DNA of 64,000 nt, taken from Megalonaias nervosa. Taxonomy: Eukaryota; Mollusca; Bivalvia; Unionida; Unionidae. Within the stretch, counting starts at the first letter, position 1. Each line of letters begins with the position of its first letter. Location of the stretch: contig JAECUM010093679.1 of NCBI GenBank assembly GCA_016617855.1, forward strand, positions 36,628 through 100,627, written 5' to 3'. Under the pieces are notes generated by a model. It was not told where the DNA came from, searched no databases, and saw nothing but the letters and a program-made list of their open reading frames with translations. The position numbers and the translations under genes were made by a program. This document shows positions 14,901-29,900 of the stretch, piece by piece.

Positions 14901-17900
14901 GCACAGAAGCTGCATGGAAGGCAAGGTCAAAATGTTACAATTACTGCATAGAAGCTGCATGGAAGGCAAGGTCAAAATGTTACAATTACTGCACAGAAGC
15001 TGCATGGAAAGCAAGGTCAAAATGTTACAATTACTGTAAAGAAGCTGCATGGAAGGCAATGTCAAAATGTTACAATTACTGTACAGAAACTGCATGGAAG
15101 GCAAGGTCAAAATGTTATAATTACTGCACAGAACCTGCATGGAAGGCAAGGTCAAAATGTTACAATTACTGTACAGAAGCTGCATGGAAGACAAGGTCAA
15201 AATACTTTAATTACTGTACACACCCTGCATGGAAGACAATGTCAAAAAGCTTCAATTACTGTATAGACCTCCAAAGACATGTAATTCTCAATGCACATAC
15301 ATGTGATTACTTTTTACAGAAAATTGAAATATTAAACTATGCATCTGTCTTTCTAGCAGATCTTTTATTCCTATTTTGTGGTATTTCTGAGTTTTTGAAG
15401 GAATTACAACATTAAGCCACTGACTGAATAATAAACAGATTGTCTGTTAGATCATTACTTGCTACTTGCTATTTCTGTTCACATGTAGTTTTTCTTGTGT
15501 ATATGTTTCAAATAAATTATCAATGACTAAATTTTCATTATAGGCTTTGCATTTTAATTAATTTCTGTTCCACATTCAATGTATCCAATCCTTTCATTAG
15601 TTAAAAGGCAGTTTGCCAGGGGAAATAAGTTTGCCAGGGGAAATAAGCCACATTATTCAGTACTTTGTGTGACATACTGACAGAAAAGAGGAACCCTGAC
15701 AAAGGAATGAACAATCTCATAATGGACAAGTAACCCTGACAAAGGTATGAACAGTTACATCTTATAATGGATAAGTAACCCTGACAAAGGTATGAACAGT
15801 TACATCTGATAATGGACAAGTAACCCTGACAAAGGCATGAATAGTTACATCTGATAACAGACAAGTAACCCTGACAAAGGTATGAACAGTTACATCTTAT
15901 AATGGACAAGTAACCCTGACAAAGGTATGAACAGTTACATCTGATAATGGACAAATAACCCTGACAAAGGTATGAACAGTCTCATAATGGAAAAGTAACC
16001 CTGACAAAGGAATAAAGATAATGGACAAGTATCCCTGACAAAGGTATAAAGATAATGGACAAGTAACCCTTACAAAGGTATGAAGATAATGGACAAGTAA
16101 CCCTTACAAAGGTATGAAGATAATGGACAAGTAACCCTTACAAAGGTATGAGCAGTCTCATAATGGACAAGTAACCCTGACAAAGGTAGAAAGATAATGG
16201 ACAAGTATCCCTGACAAAGGTATGAAGATAATGGACAAGTAACCCTTACAAAGGTATGAGCAGTCTCATTATGGACAAGAAAAAAAAAGCAAATAACTGA
16301 TCTCACAAGTGAGATGTGGCAAAATCTATTCTCATCAGGAGTGCTCCAGACATACTGATAAATTTTTCTACAAGCATGGGAAAGTCAAAGTCAGCATTAA
16401 TCTTTATTACTATAGAAAAACCTGATTTGAGAGATACCTGTTATGAGAGACCACCTGTTTTAAGAGGCTGGGTTCTCCATGAACAGATTTATTGATTATA
16501 CATGTACTGTGTTTTAGCTGTCAAGATAGACAAGCTGTCTCCTGATCATTTTTTGGCTGTAGGGGTGGTCTTTCAATACAGGTCATAATGTATAATCAGA
16601 TAGATTGAATCTGTGGACACTTCTTGAATACTGAAAGATGTAAGCATTATGTATATTTCCTCTGAAAAAAATATATTTCATACACTCTGACAAATTCAAA
16701 CAGACTGAATTGTTTTTCATATGATAAAAATTAATATATTCAGTCTTTTTATCCATTCTTTTCAAAAGAATACTATACCAGTGAAATGTTTAGTTTTTTA
16801 AAAGATACTCTCTTACGAGATTATTTACATGCTGCCATATCACTAACTGAATCAACACTGCCATATCACTAATTGAATCAACACTGCCATATCATTAATT
16901 GAATCAACATTGCCATATCACTAATTGAATCAACACTGCCATATCACTAATTGAATCAACACTGCCATATCACTAACTGAATCAACACTGCCATATCACT
17001 AATTGAATCAACACTGCCATATCACTAATTAAATCAACACTGCCATATCACTAATTAAATCAACACTGCCATATCACTAATTGAATCAACAGTGCCATAT
17101 CACTAACTGAATCAACACTGCCATGTCACTATTTGAATCAACAGTGCCATATCACTAATTAAATCAACACTGCCATATCACTAATTGAATCAACACTGCC
17201 ATGTCACTATTTGAATTAACAGTGCCATATTGCTAACTGAATCAACACTGCTATATTGCTAACTGAATAAACAATTTTCACCAAGATGTAGTCAATCTGG
17301 TCGTTATCTTTTCCATCTGGACTGTGCCAGGTCTTTCTTCTAGATGCTTTGTGGGGGCCAAGTGTATTGCCTAGCACAAGGTCATTATAGGTGGCAAACT
17401 CCAAGAGCCTGACTCCTTTTTCATTTGCTTCAGCACTGCAGAAGGGTCCCTATGTGCTTTGCCAGATTGTCTGTGAGTCAGCTCCTACCTTTGTACTCCA
17501 GTCTCTTTTTATAAACAGAATGTCCTTCTTAGGTGAGTTGTCCATGACATCTTGCGGTTGATCAAAAAAGTTCTCCAGTTCGTTGTCATCATAGATAGAT
17601 GTGGCTGTACAGGCCTGTGTGATTGTGACACTGAAGGGAGTCGCCCTGAGGCAGATGGTAATAAGTCTTACGAGTCTATGCTCTTCAAATAAATAACAGA
17701 AAAAAGTGAAGAGCAACAAGCTTTGTAAAATTCAACAAATAATTTATTTCCCAAGAATACAAAGTGAAAATGTGAAAAAAAGAAAACTTATGGCATTGGA
17801 AATTAAATCCCAAATAATCCAAGAATTAAAAGTTCTGAACAAACTTTAGTGGAAATCCAAATTAAGTCCAACACTGCAAGTGTTGATGAGCCTGTGATGG

Positions 17901-20900
17901 TTTGTAAAATGTTGATGTGCCAACAGTCTTTTCTTGAAATACAGTAATATAATTCCAGGTTTGAATTCACTATAAATCCCGGTGAATGTCTCTGTCCAAA
18001 AATATTTTTTTTATGACCACTCTGTATTTCCAGAAAAAAAAAATCACTGAATCATTTAAATAATTTGAAGAAATAAATTCCAGCTCAAATGAACTTCTAG
18101 ATACAACAATAATACAAACTGATTCTGCTAGATCCAGACCCAAATAGACATGTTTGCTTCCATTAATAATGATCCCGATATTAAACTCATACAGATACAG
18201 AATATTTTAGCTATCTATTGGTTCAGGTCAATTAGAAAAAAATTATTTTTGTACAAGTTAAGTCCAACAAACAATATTATTACAATAGCATATAATGAAA
18301 TAAAAAAAAATAATTAACAAACAATGCAAAAATAAATATACATAACATAAGCCTCCAGTAAACTAGATGGCAACCCACAACGCTGTTCATGATACTCTTG
18401 TGAACAAGAAATCCAATGCCATGATTGTGTTTGTCCCCTCTTCCACTGAAGAAGAATTTATACCTTCATCTGTTTATATTTCAAAGAAGTTTTTCCAGTA
18501 CATTTGACAGAGACTGAGAATGTTACAGTTATACCTCTCCAACTCATGTGTGAGTTCTTTCAACTTTCCCATAGCCCTAAGTTTTCTAACATTCCATGTA
18601 CCAATGATGATGCTCTATCTCCCATGGATCTTGGTAGTTGTGGCAACAATAACATACTTGTCATCTCCATCCTGGTGTGCATTCTTGAGTTGGGATGTGA
18701 CCGATCTGTTATGGAAAGATTGCTAAATGTCTTCATGTGGTGTGTCAAGGGCAAGATACAGCCTGGCAGAACCCATCCCTCTCCAGACTGGATGACCACA
18801 GCCAAAGTCCACCAAAATAATATGGAACACCATGGTCCAGACCAAGTGGTGATTGAGCTCATCTTTGAGCCCTTCCACCATTGCCGTGGCAGCTGACTTC
18901 ACAAAGGAAGATGTTCATCCAGTGATGCTGTGCTAACATTACACTATTTTAAGCATAGTTGTGAGAGTTGTGGGGGCAGAAGCATCTTATTCCATCCTAT
19001 ACCATCCAATGGTTGCGGCATTGTGTACATTCTGTGCCAAGAGGATTAATTAACTAACAGATCCAGTGGTTGTGGCATTATGTACTACTCTATGCTAGAG
19101 GATTACCAAACAAACAGATCCAGTGGACCTGTACCACTGCCCAGGCCAGTCCAGGTTGGATACCTCAATGTCTCATAAAAATATCTCCTTTCAGCTCAGT
19201 CTAAAACTCAAAAAAGGGCACTAATGTGTTTTTGGAAGATCAATCTGGACTCTTAGTAAATACACAGAGAACATTCTGATCAGGTTTTATAAAGCAGTCA
19301 TGCTCAGAAAAAAACCTAATGCTTGATTATCTTGGGTGTGTCAAAGATTTAATCCAATTGTTGACACATTTTAAAAGCTAATATATCCATCACTAAAGTT
19401 AAAGTTCCTATTTTCTCCATCACTAAAGTTAAATTTCCTATTTTCTTGATGTTCACATATTTAAAACTTGACCTTTAGTTTGCATCATATAGTGGCTACT
19501 GTACTGATGTACCATAAAACACAACTACATGCCTACTCTCTCATTCCTCAAGAGCTCATTTTGACCTGGTGAGACTTAGGTCAACAGTGCCATCAGTACA
19601 ATCCCTAGCCTATCTCTAACACAAGACCATGTCCTTTCATTGATCAGTACTATCTCTAGCCTATCTCTAACACAAGACCATGTCCTTTCATTGATCCATA
19701 CTATCCCTAGCCTATCTCTAACACAATACCATGTCCTTTCATTGAGCTGTACTATCCCTAGCCTATCTCTAACACAATACCATGTCCTTTCATTGAGCTG
19801 TACTATCACTAGCCTATCTCTAACACAAGACTATGTCCTTTCATTGAGCTGTACTATCTCTAGCCTATCTCTAACACAAGACCATGTCCTTTCATTGATC
19901 CACACTATCCCTAGCCTATCTCTAACACAAGACCATGTCCTTTCATTGACCCACACTATCCCTAGCCTATCTCTAACACAAGACCATGTCCTTTCATTGA
20001 CCCACACTATCCCTAGCCTATCTCTAACACAATACCATGTCCTTTCATTGATCCATACTATCCCTAGCCTATCTCTAACACAAGACCATGTCCTTTCATT
20101 GATCCATACTATCCCTAGCCTATCTCTAACACAAGACCATGTCCTTTCATTGAGCTGTACTATCCCTAGCCTATTTCTAACACAAGACCATGTCCTTTCA
20201 TTGATCCATACTATCCCTAGCCTATCTCTAACACAAGACCATGTCCTTTCATTAATCCATACTATCCCTAGCCTATCTCTAACACAATACCATGTCCTTT
20301 CATTAATCCATACTATCCCTAGCCTATCTCTAACACAAGACCATGTCCTTTCATTGAGCTGTACTATCCCTAGCCTATTTCTAACACAAGACCATGTCCT
20401 TTCATTGATCCACACTATCCCTAGCCTATCTCTAACACAAGACCATGTCCTTTCATTGATCCATACTATTCCTAGCCTATCTCTAACACAAGACCATGTC
20501 CTTTCATTGAGCTGTACTATCCCTAGCCTATCTCTAACACAAGACCATGTCCTTTCATTGAGCTGTACTATCCCTAGCCTGCCTCTAACAAGACCAAAGT
20601 AGCTACCTGGACATTAGGAGACTGGACACAGGGTACTCTGGGGTAAGGTGTTGTAACTCCTTAACCTATATCTAATACAAGACTCAAAGCAGTGACTCTG
20701 AAATTAGGAGACCAGGTATAATGGGCTAAAGGGATGTAACTCCCTCCACCTCTTACAGATTGTCTCCCTGTTTTATGATTGAGTAGTGTCTTTGAATAAT
20801 AAACCAGCTTTTACAGTAAAACTGTGTTTCTTTGATAATGCAGGTTGATCATAATATAGACATTCCCTTCCAAGCTCTCCACACAGTTAAATCTCTTGAA

Positions 20901-23900
20901 AAATGTGCACTTCCATGCCACTAGTAACTTATAAATGTAGAACTTTTGTTGTTAAAAAATGCCAAAAGATTTGATTTGCATCCTTTTGTGATTTGGTCTG
21001 AATTTCCAAAATAATGGATGTCATAGCATATTATGGTCAGATAAGTATTATGAAAAAAATATAATGTGCTCCAAATATTGTTATTTTTACTAGAACATAT
21101 GTTGCTTATCAAGGCAAGAGTTTTATCTATAAATAAGGTCACTGTTTTATCTATAAATAAGGTCACAGTTCAGTGCTGCTTATCATGGCAAGAGTTTTAC
21201 CTATAAATAAGGTCACAGTTCACTGCTACTTATCATGGCAAGAGTTTTATTTATAAACAAGGTCACAGTTCAGTGCTGCTTATCATGGCAAGAGTTTTAT
21301 CTGTAAACAAGGTCACAGATCACTGTTGCTTATCACGCAATTTCTTTCGAGACACAGACATGAAGTTTGCTAAACTTACTATTTTATATGAAAATTTTCA
21401 TACACCATCAATAAAACTCAGACTTTTTTTAATTTTATATTTTTGTATAGGAAACTTCTTTCATTTTAAAACTTTTTATGAACCAAAAATGTATTTATTT
21501 CAGTGCAGTAATTATTCATACACTTGAAAATGTTAAATAATGAAATATATATATACAAAGTTACAGACAGTAAGGTACCTAGAGGGGTTGGCTGTGTAGC
21601 AGATTGTGAGTTATTTGTAGCATCCTTATGGCATAGCCTTGTGTGTGCCATCCATCATGCATTGTCCACCATGAGTATTTTATATTTTATTAATGTTGCT
21701 TATTCTCTGATTTACCTGTATTTCATTCTTAATGATGTGGCATCATTTCTAACTTACCTTTAATTTAGTTTTGTTGATGTGGTTTCATCTCTAACTTATC
21801 TGTATTGTATTATTTATGTGAAACAGAATCAAACACAATGGAAGCTGTGAATGTCAAATTTTAACTGTATAAACTGGAATACATGATGTATTTGCACATT
21901 TGCAGTCCTGTATCTATGACATTTTGGTTAGTGATATGTAGCTCAATGGACATTTAGGTCTATGGATTTTAAATCTATAAGAACCATTGCTCACCTTCTT
22001 TGCATTTATACTGATTGGTGATGTCCTCGCAGTCAGGATCTGGATTTCTTAGATTTGTTCTATCCCGCATGTGGTTGGGCATTTTGGTCAGAATCTTTTT
22101 GCCTACACTGAAAATCAGAAAAAAGGAATTACACAGTTTTCTGTAATTAAATACAAGTTGAAAAATTATATGATTATTTTCTGAGAATATATTTTAAAAT
22201 AGAATCAACAAAATCTGCACACAGGATCTTACATTAATACTCATTTGATATGAAAATCTTGAAATAAACCAAACTGATTTACTAGGCAATACCTTTGATA
22301 AATTTGAGACAGAGCTGACATTTTAAAAGGTAGACAAGGAAATAACACTGAGTATGAACTTGGCCATGATGAAATCACCATAACTATAGTGAGCATGAAC
22401 ACTGTGTATGAACTTGGCCATGAAAAATGATCCTAACTATAGTGAGCATGAACATTGAGTATGAACTTGGCCATGAGAAAATTGCCCTAACTATAGTGAA
22501 TATGAACACTGAGTATGAACTTGGCCATGAGGAAATCACCCTAATGATAGTGAGCATGAACACTGAGTATGAAATTGGCCATGAGGAAATTGCCCTAACT
22601 ATAGTGAATATGAACACTAAGTATGAACTTGGCCATAAGTAAATCACCCTAATGATAGTGAGCATGAACACTGAGTATGAACTTGGCCATGAGAAAATTG
22701 CCCTAACTATAGTGAATATGAACACTGAGTATGAACTTGGCCATGAGGAAATCACCCTAATGATAGTGAGCATGAACACTGAGTATGAAATTGGCCATGA
22801 GGAAATTGCCCTAACTATAGTGAATATGAACACTAAGTATGAACTTGGCCATAAGTAAATCACCCTAATGATAGTGAGCATGAACACTGAGTATGAACTT
22901 GGCCATGAGGAAATCACCCTAACGATAGTGAGCATGAACACTGAGTATGAACTTGGCCATGAAGAAATCATCCAAACTATAGTGAGCATGAACACCGAGT
23001 ATGAACTTGGCCATGAAGAATGACCTTAACGACAGTACGCATGAACACTGATCTGTGACCTTGTTTAAAGATAAAACAGTGACTTTGTTTAAAGATAAAA
23101 CTCTTGTCTTGATAAGCAACACGTAGTATGCATGTAATTGTATTTTATGGCACATCAGCACAGTAGTCACTATAGGATGCAAACTAAAGATCAAGTTTTA
23201 AATATGTGAACATCAAGAAAATAGGAACTTTAGCAAGATAAATCCTTCCAAATAAATGAAGTAAACGATAAAATATAAAAGTAGAGATGTTAACACTGCA
23301 TGAAAGGTATATAAAATAAAAAGATACAGGTAACACATGTAAAATATTTAAAACATATGTTTGGGAATTTTGCATTAGTAATGTAAGTTTTAGGGAAGAG
23401 TTTTGCTCAAATGCTATGCTGGTGCCATCTATCATAACCTCATGAGCAAAGATGTGCAAAAAGTTTATCTGGTCTTGGATTAATTGCTTGTAAGCTGAAT
23501 GAATAAGCCAAGTGTTTCAGGTTGAAAGAGTCATAATGAAAGCATATCTTTGAACAGTAAGAAGAAGTGTGTTTTGTGGGTGGTTTATTTTCATTTTTAA
23601 CATAGCTTTATCAGTTTGAGCCACATTGCTATGATGTCAGCTGTGTGGCAGTTATAGTGATGTCTAGCACTGGAGCATGATGCTGCAGACATGTAGCATC
23701 ATGTCCCACCCAGTCACATTACCTTGACACCAGGTAGACCTGTCCTAACACTAACCTCTTAACACTGAGTGTCATGTGAGGCAGAATACCATTTTTATAA
23801 GTCTTTGATAGGACTCAGCTGGGGTTTGAACAGAATCAAAATGCATCCAAAGCAGATGCTATAACCTCTTAGGCCATCAGAGTGGTCAGTAAGAGCACAG

Positions 23901-26900
23901 AGATCTCATTATGTTCTACAACTTCAATGCTGTTAACAGGGTTCTGAAAGTGACTTTGGAAGAAAGGTCCAAAGAAGACAATGGTGTTAAGATAATAGAC
24001 TGATTTGCCATGAGTAAAGACAGGGGTGTTAAGATAATAGACTGATTTGCCATGAGTAAAGACAGGGGTGTTAAGATAATAGACTGATTTGCCATGAGTA
24101 AAGACAGGGGTGTTAAGATAATAGACTGATTTGCCATGTGTAAAGACAGGGGTGTTAAGATAAAAGACTGATTTGCCATGAGTAAAGACAGGGGTGTTAA
24201 GATAATAGACTGATTTGCCATGAGTAAAGACAGTGGTATTAAGATAATAGACTGATTTGCCACGAGTAAAGACAGTGGTGTTAAGATAATAGACTGATTT
24301 GCCACGAGTAAAGACAGTGGTGTTAAGATAATAGACTGATTTGCCACGAGTAAAGACAGTGGTGTTAAGATAAAAGACTGATTTGCCATGAGTAAAGACA
24401 GGGGTGTTAAGATAATAGACTGATTTGCCATCGTAAAGACAGTGGTGTTAAGGTTAAGATAATAGACTGATTTGCCATCGTAAAGACAGTGGTGTTAAGA
24501 TAATAGACTGATTTGCCATGAGTAAAGACAGGGGTGTTAAGATAAAAGACTGATTTGCCATGATGAGAGAACATGATGACCAAGCATGAGTTGTAGTAGT
24601 AGTGATTAATAAAGGGAAACCACTTTTATCTGACTTCTACCTATGCAAACAAAATATGTTTTAGTACTTTTCTTGCTAAAACAAGACAAAAGACCAGGTT
24701 GCCATTTCTTATTTGCTTGGGAGAGCAAGGCAGTGTATGTTTTTCTAATGTATCATGATCCAATAATGTTTTTGAGAAAGAAACATAAGTACACCAAGTT
24801 TCAGTCTCCACTGGTACTTCCAAGGACTTTGAAGTTAATGAGCTAAAATGAAAAATGTTTACACTGCATTAATATCTGACCTTGGTCTTGTCTAATACTC
24901 AAAATATGAGAAAGATTTATGTTGAAAATGTGAAACAAGTTTATATTAAAAATGTGAAACAGGTTTATGCTGAAAATATGAAGCAGGTTTATGTTGAAAA
25001 TGTGAAAGGTTTTTTATGCTGAAAACATGATACAGGTTTATGAAATGCTTCAACACTGACATTATAAAAATTCTTGTATGATATGTCATAATCTGTAAAT
25101 TCCACATTACAAATGTTAAAATCCATATTTACACATTTTCCCTGACTCCATAGACCTCCAGACTACCATCTTCCTTGACCATCCAAATGACTTTGTCGGC
25201 ATTGACCTCTCCGAAGCAGAATGGTCCATCATAGGGAAGATACAGCTCACCATTTTTAATTGCCTTGACTGATACAGGACCCATGCAAAACACTCCTGTA
25301 AAATACAAATACTGTATCCATGCAAAACACTCCTGTAATTTTATCCACTATAACAATTATCAATCTTGTATCAAGAAAATTCCTATCAATATCTTGTAAC
25401 ACAAAATATTTTGCTTTTTAATATTATATTAATATAATTTTCTGTAGGTTTATGCCAATCTTATACTCTTCACCTGTATACTTTATGCACACAGGAACCC
25501 AATTTCATCTCATATTAAAATGTTATTTTGCTCCTTAAGTCATTTGTATTGATAACCATTTTATATATCTACTGTTAAGTTCAAATAAAGTATTACTCCA
25601 TACATGAGTGACTTCTATATCTATCTTTAAGTTCAAATAATGTATTACTTCATACATGACTGACTTCTATCTACTTTTAAGTTCAAATAATGTATTACTT
25701 CATACACGAACTTGAAATGACTAACTTTAAGCTCAAACAATGTATTACTCTGTACATGACTGACTTGAAATGACTAACTTTAAGCTCAAACAATGTATTA
25801 CTTTGTACATGACTGACTTGAAATGACTAACTTTAAGCTCAAATAATGTATTACTTTGTATGTAACTGACTTGAAATGACCAACGTTCAAAATAGTGTCT
25901 AAATTTTATTAACAATTTTGCTTTACCTTCACTGGTCTCTTGGGGAGTTGCATCAATAGCTTGCCAGCCTCCATAGCCATCTGGCAGATCTGGTCTAGCC
26001 ATCCACACATCATTCCACACATGGAAATTCCTGACATACATAAATTCTACTATCTTACAAATGTATCTAACTCTACAGATTTTTCACCTAGTATATGAAT
26101 ACAAAAATCTTTCTGATTGGTTAAAAATTCATATTTAAGGCAGTAAAACGTATAACAAACTAAGTTAAACACAGATGCCAACATGATTCCTCATGACAAA
26201 GAAATAATGACATTAAAATTGTAAAGAATTTTGTACACAATAAAAATAATGTGTCAAGATGAAATTCAGCATATGTATAGGCATTGCATATGCATGGGAT
26301 GGGATCATAAAGTACAGACAAGTATGTGGATGAATAAGTACATTTGAAATATGTGCATGGTGTAGTATTAAAAAGTACAGAAAATGACAACAAAAACAAT
26401 AATTAACTCTATTTAAGTACATGAAATATTCATACTTTTCATTTTAATTTAATCATGTTTTCAAGATTATCAAACAGTTACATTTATAGAAATAAAGATA
26501 TCCTTAGAAACTTGATGTGTTGTTGATTTCTTTGAATCCATATATGTCTGTATTTGATTGGACAAAATTTCATGGCTGATCATTAAAATCTTAGAAATGT
26601 GGCATTCCTAAATACCTCAGTCTGTGTTTATTCCTGATCTAGTTCTTAGGTACTAACTCAGAAATAATCATTTTGTCCTTCCAACAAGTATACAAGAAAG
26701 AGTCACATGTGTACTCAAACTGGACAAGATCTGGCTAGGATTTCAATAATGAAAATGATGTGGTGACATCTGGCTGGGATTTCAGTAATGGAAAATGATA
26801 CTACTGTGTGAGATCTGGCTGGGATTTCAATAATGGAAAATTACACTACTGTATGAGATCTGGCTAGGAATTCAATAATGGAAAAATGATGCTATTGTGT

Positions 26901-29900
26901 AAGATCTGGCTGGGATTTCAATAATGGAAAATGTAAACTCTATATTACAAATGTTAAAATCCATATTTACACAATTACCCTGACTCAATAATGGAAAATG
27001 ACATTACTGTATGAGATATCACTGGGACTTCAATCATGCAAAATGATACTACTGTGTGAGATCTGGCTGGGATTTCAATAATGGAAAATGGAGTATGAAA
27101 TCTCACTGTACTTCAATCATAGAAAATGATACTGCTGTAATACTTTCACTGAGGTTTTTAATCGTAATTTTATGAACATGCATCCTTTGTATAGGTATCC
27201 TTTGTGGCAGATTTCAGTGTCCATAAATACACAGCAATACCTGCTTCATCTGAAACCTGCATGTAAAAGAAACCTGCTTAAGGTATACAAAGAACTGATG
27301 ATACAATGTTTTCAGACAAGTCAATATTTCTGCCAGCAGGGGACATGGAGGCTGAAAACAGTATGTAAACAAGAATTTTCTACTGGCATATTACAAATCT
27401 GATTTTCACAATCAAAGTTTGAAATAACTATATACATGAGACTTTCCATTTGCATGACTCTATCTGAGGTGCATGTCTGCATAAGCAATGCATACTTGGT
27501 ATTTGCTATAAATGCTGAAAACTTGTCCACCTTTTCTATAGACAAGATAATCTTTTATTGATATATTTAAATTCTGACAGACCCTGTACTTGTCACCAGA
27601 TCTGTATATACCTGTAGTAAAAGGTAACATTTAACAGTCCCTTCTAAAGAAATATTTTTAAATTATTTTTAAATCTCTTTATGAACACCACCTGCCAATA
27701 AAGGGCATTTTTGTGGTCCAATTAATGAGTATCCTTTACAGACAAGTTCCAATTTAATTATTTTTGTACCAGATGGAATCACTGCTCATGTGATCCAAGG
27801 TTTCCATGTCCTTGTTTACATAGACATCTATAGAAACACTACCATCTGAGTCATGAGCTGATGAGAAGTTGGTCACGCTTCTGGCGGGTATTCCCAAAGT
27901 CCGACACACTGGAATGCAAAAGAAGGTGCTTGGTTCAACATTTATACAAAACTACAAAGATATTTCTCACTCTCTTTTCTATACACTTTCTGTGACCATA
28001 TAAGGCAAAGTTTCTATTGTTAGCTTCTCTAGACATAATTTCTGTAACCATTGACCACTAAGTTTAAATTGTCCGCTTATCTAGACATACTTTCTGTAAC
28101 CAGTAAAGATAATATTTCTATTGTTAGCTTATCTAGACATACTTTCTGTGACCATTCAAGACAAAGATTCTATTGTTGGCTTAAATAGACATACTTTTTG
28201 TTACCATTCAAGACAAAGATTCTATTGTTGGCTTAAATAGACATACTTTCTGTGACCATTCAAGACAAAGATTCTATTGTTGGCTTAAATAGACATACTT
28301 TCTGTGACCATTCAAGACAAAGATTCTATTGTTGGCTTAAATAGACAGACTTTATGTGACCATTCAAGACATTTCTATTGTTAGTTTATCTAGACATACT
28401 TTCTGTGACTATGCAAGACAACATTTCTATTGTTAGCTTATCAAGACATACTTTCTGTAACCATTCAAGACAACATTTCTATTGTTAGCTTATCTACACA
28501 TACTTTCTATGACCGTTCAAGACAACACTTCTATTGTAGGATTATCTACACATACTTTACGTGACCAATTAAGACAACATTTCTATTGTAGGGTTAAAAT
28601 GATATCAATAAGCATTCTTTTTTAAAAGGATGCTGATGCAGGAGACATGAGATGTGTCTCAGTATCTCAATCAACCAATGAAACTGTCAATGTTTTTTCA
28701 AAACATAACACCATCTCATTATCACAATGACATATTACACCACCCCATCCATCAAACAAATCACTTTCCAAATATTGAGAAAACCTTATTCTGGTGTTAC
28801 AAGAAAAATCTTATTTTTTACCAGACCATCATCTGGCAAAGATTTCAAGGAGCCATGCATCAGTCTAGCTGAACAAGGCTTTTCTATGATTTAGAACAAA
28901 ACTGAATGACCTCGGGTCATCAGTTGGTGCTTAATGGCAGATCTGGATGACCATTAGTCTTCATTTTTTTGTTTTATGCAATGGCATATATGAGTCTATA
29001 TTTGTTAAGTTGGATAAATGTGGTATTTTATCCAGGTGAAGAGAATTGAAAGCATTTATGTATCTGAGACACAAATAAGTACCCTCTACTAATTCATGCA
29101 TGTATCCTTTACATGAAGGATAAATACATGTATCCTTTATATGAAGTATAAATACATGTATCCTTTATATGAAGTATAAATAGATGCATCCTTTATATGA
29201 AGTATAAATACATGTATCCTTTACATGAAGTATAAATACATGTATCCTTTATATGAAGTATAAATACATGTATCCTTTACATGAAGTATAAATACATGTA
29301 TCCTTTATATGAAGTATAAATACATGTATCCTTTACATGAAGTATAAATACATGTATCCTTTACATGAAGTATAAATACATGTATCCTTTACATGAAGTA
29401 TAAATACATGTATCCTTTACATGAAGTATAAATACATGTATCCTTTACCTGAAGTATAAATACATGTATCCTTTATATGAAGTATAAATACATGTATCCT
29501 TTACATGAAGGATAAATACATGTATCCTTTACATGAAGTATAAATACATGTATCCTTTACATGAAGTATAAATACATGTATCCTTTACATGAAGGATAAA
29601 TACATGTATCCTTTACATGAAGGATAAATACATGTATCCTTTACATGAAGGATAAATACATGTATCCTTTACATGAAGTATAAATACATGTATCCTTTAC
29701 ATGAAGTATAAATACATGTATCCTCTACATGAAGTATAAATACATGTATCCTTTACCTGAAGTATAAATACATGTATCCTTTATATAAAGTATAAATACA
29801 TGTATCCTTTACATGAAGTATAAATACATGTATCCTTTACATGAAGGATAAATACATGTATCCTTTATATGAAGTATAAATACATGTATCCTTTATATGA

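Noticed and set aside
13591..15415. Open frames of 100-209 residues rich in Cys, Lys and Tyr
   Set aside because: They are translations of the 45-bp acceptor array in several frames and on both strands; the real coding there is exon J on the minus strand.
18504..18896. 130-residue plus-strand frame near 18.5 kb
   Set aside because: It is antisense to the RTE-like LINE endonuclease region on the minus strand.
19640..20602. 320-residue open frame, longest in the window
   Set aside because: It is a 51-bp (17-codon) tandem unit; the opposite strand is open too, and there is no family match or gene context.
22384..22995. 203-residue minus-strand frame with alternating hydrophobic stretches like a membrane protein
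   Set aside because: 54-bp minisatellite with 18-codon period; pattern is a by-product of the repeat.
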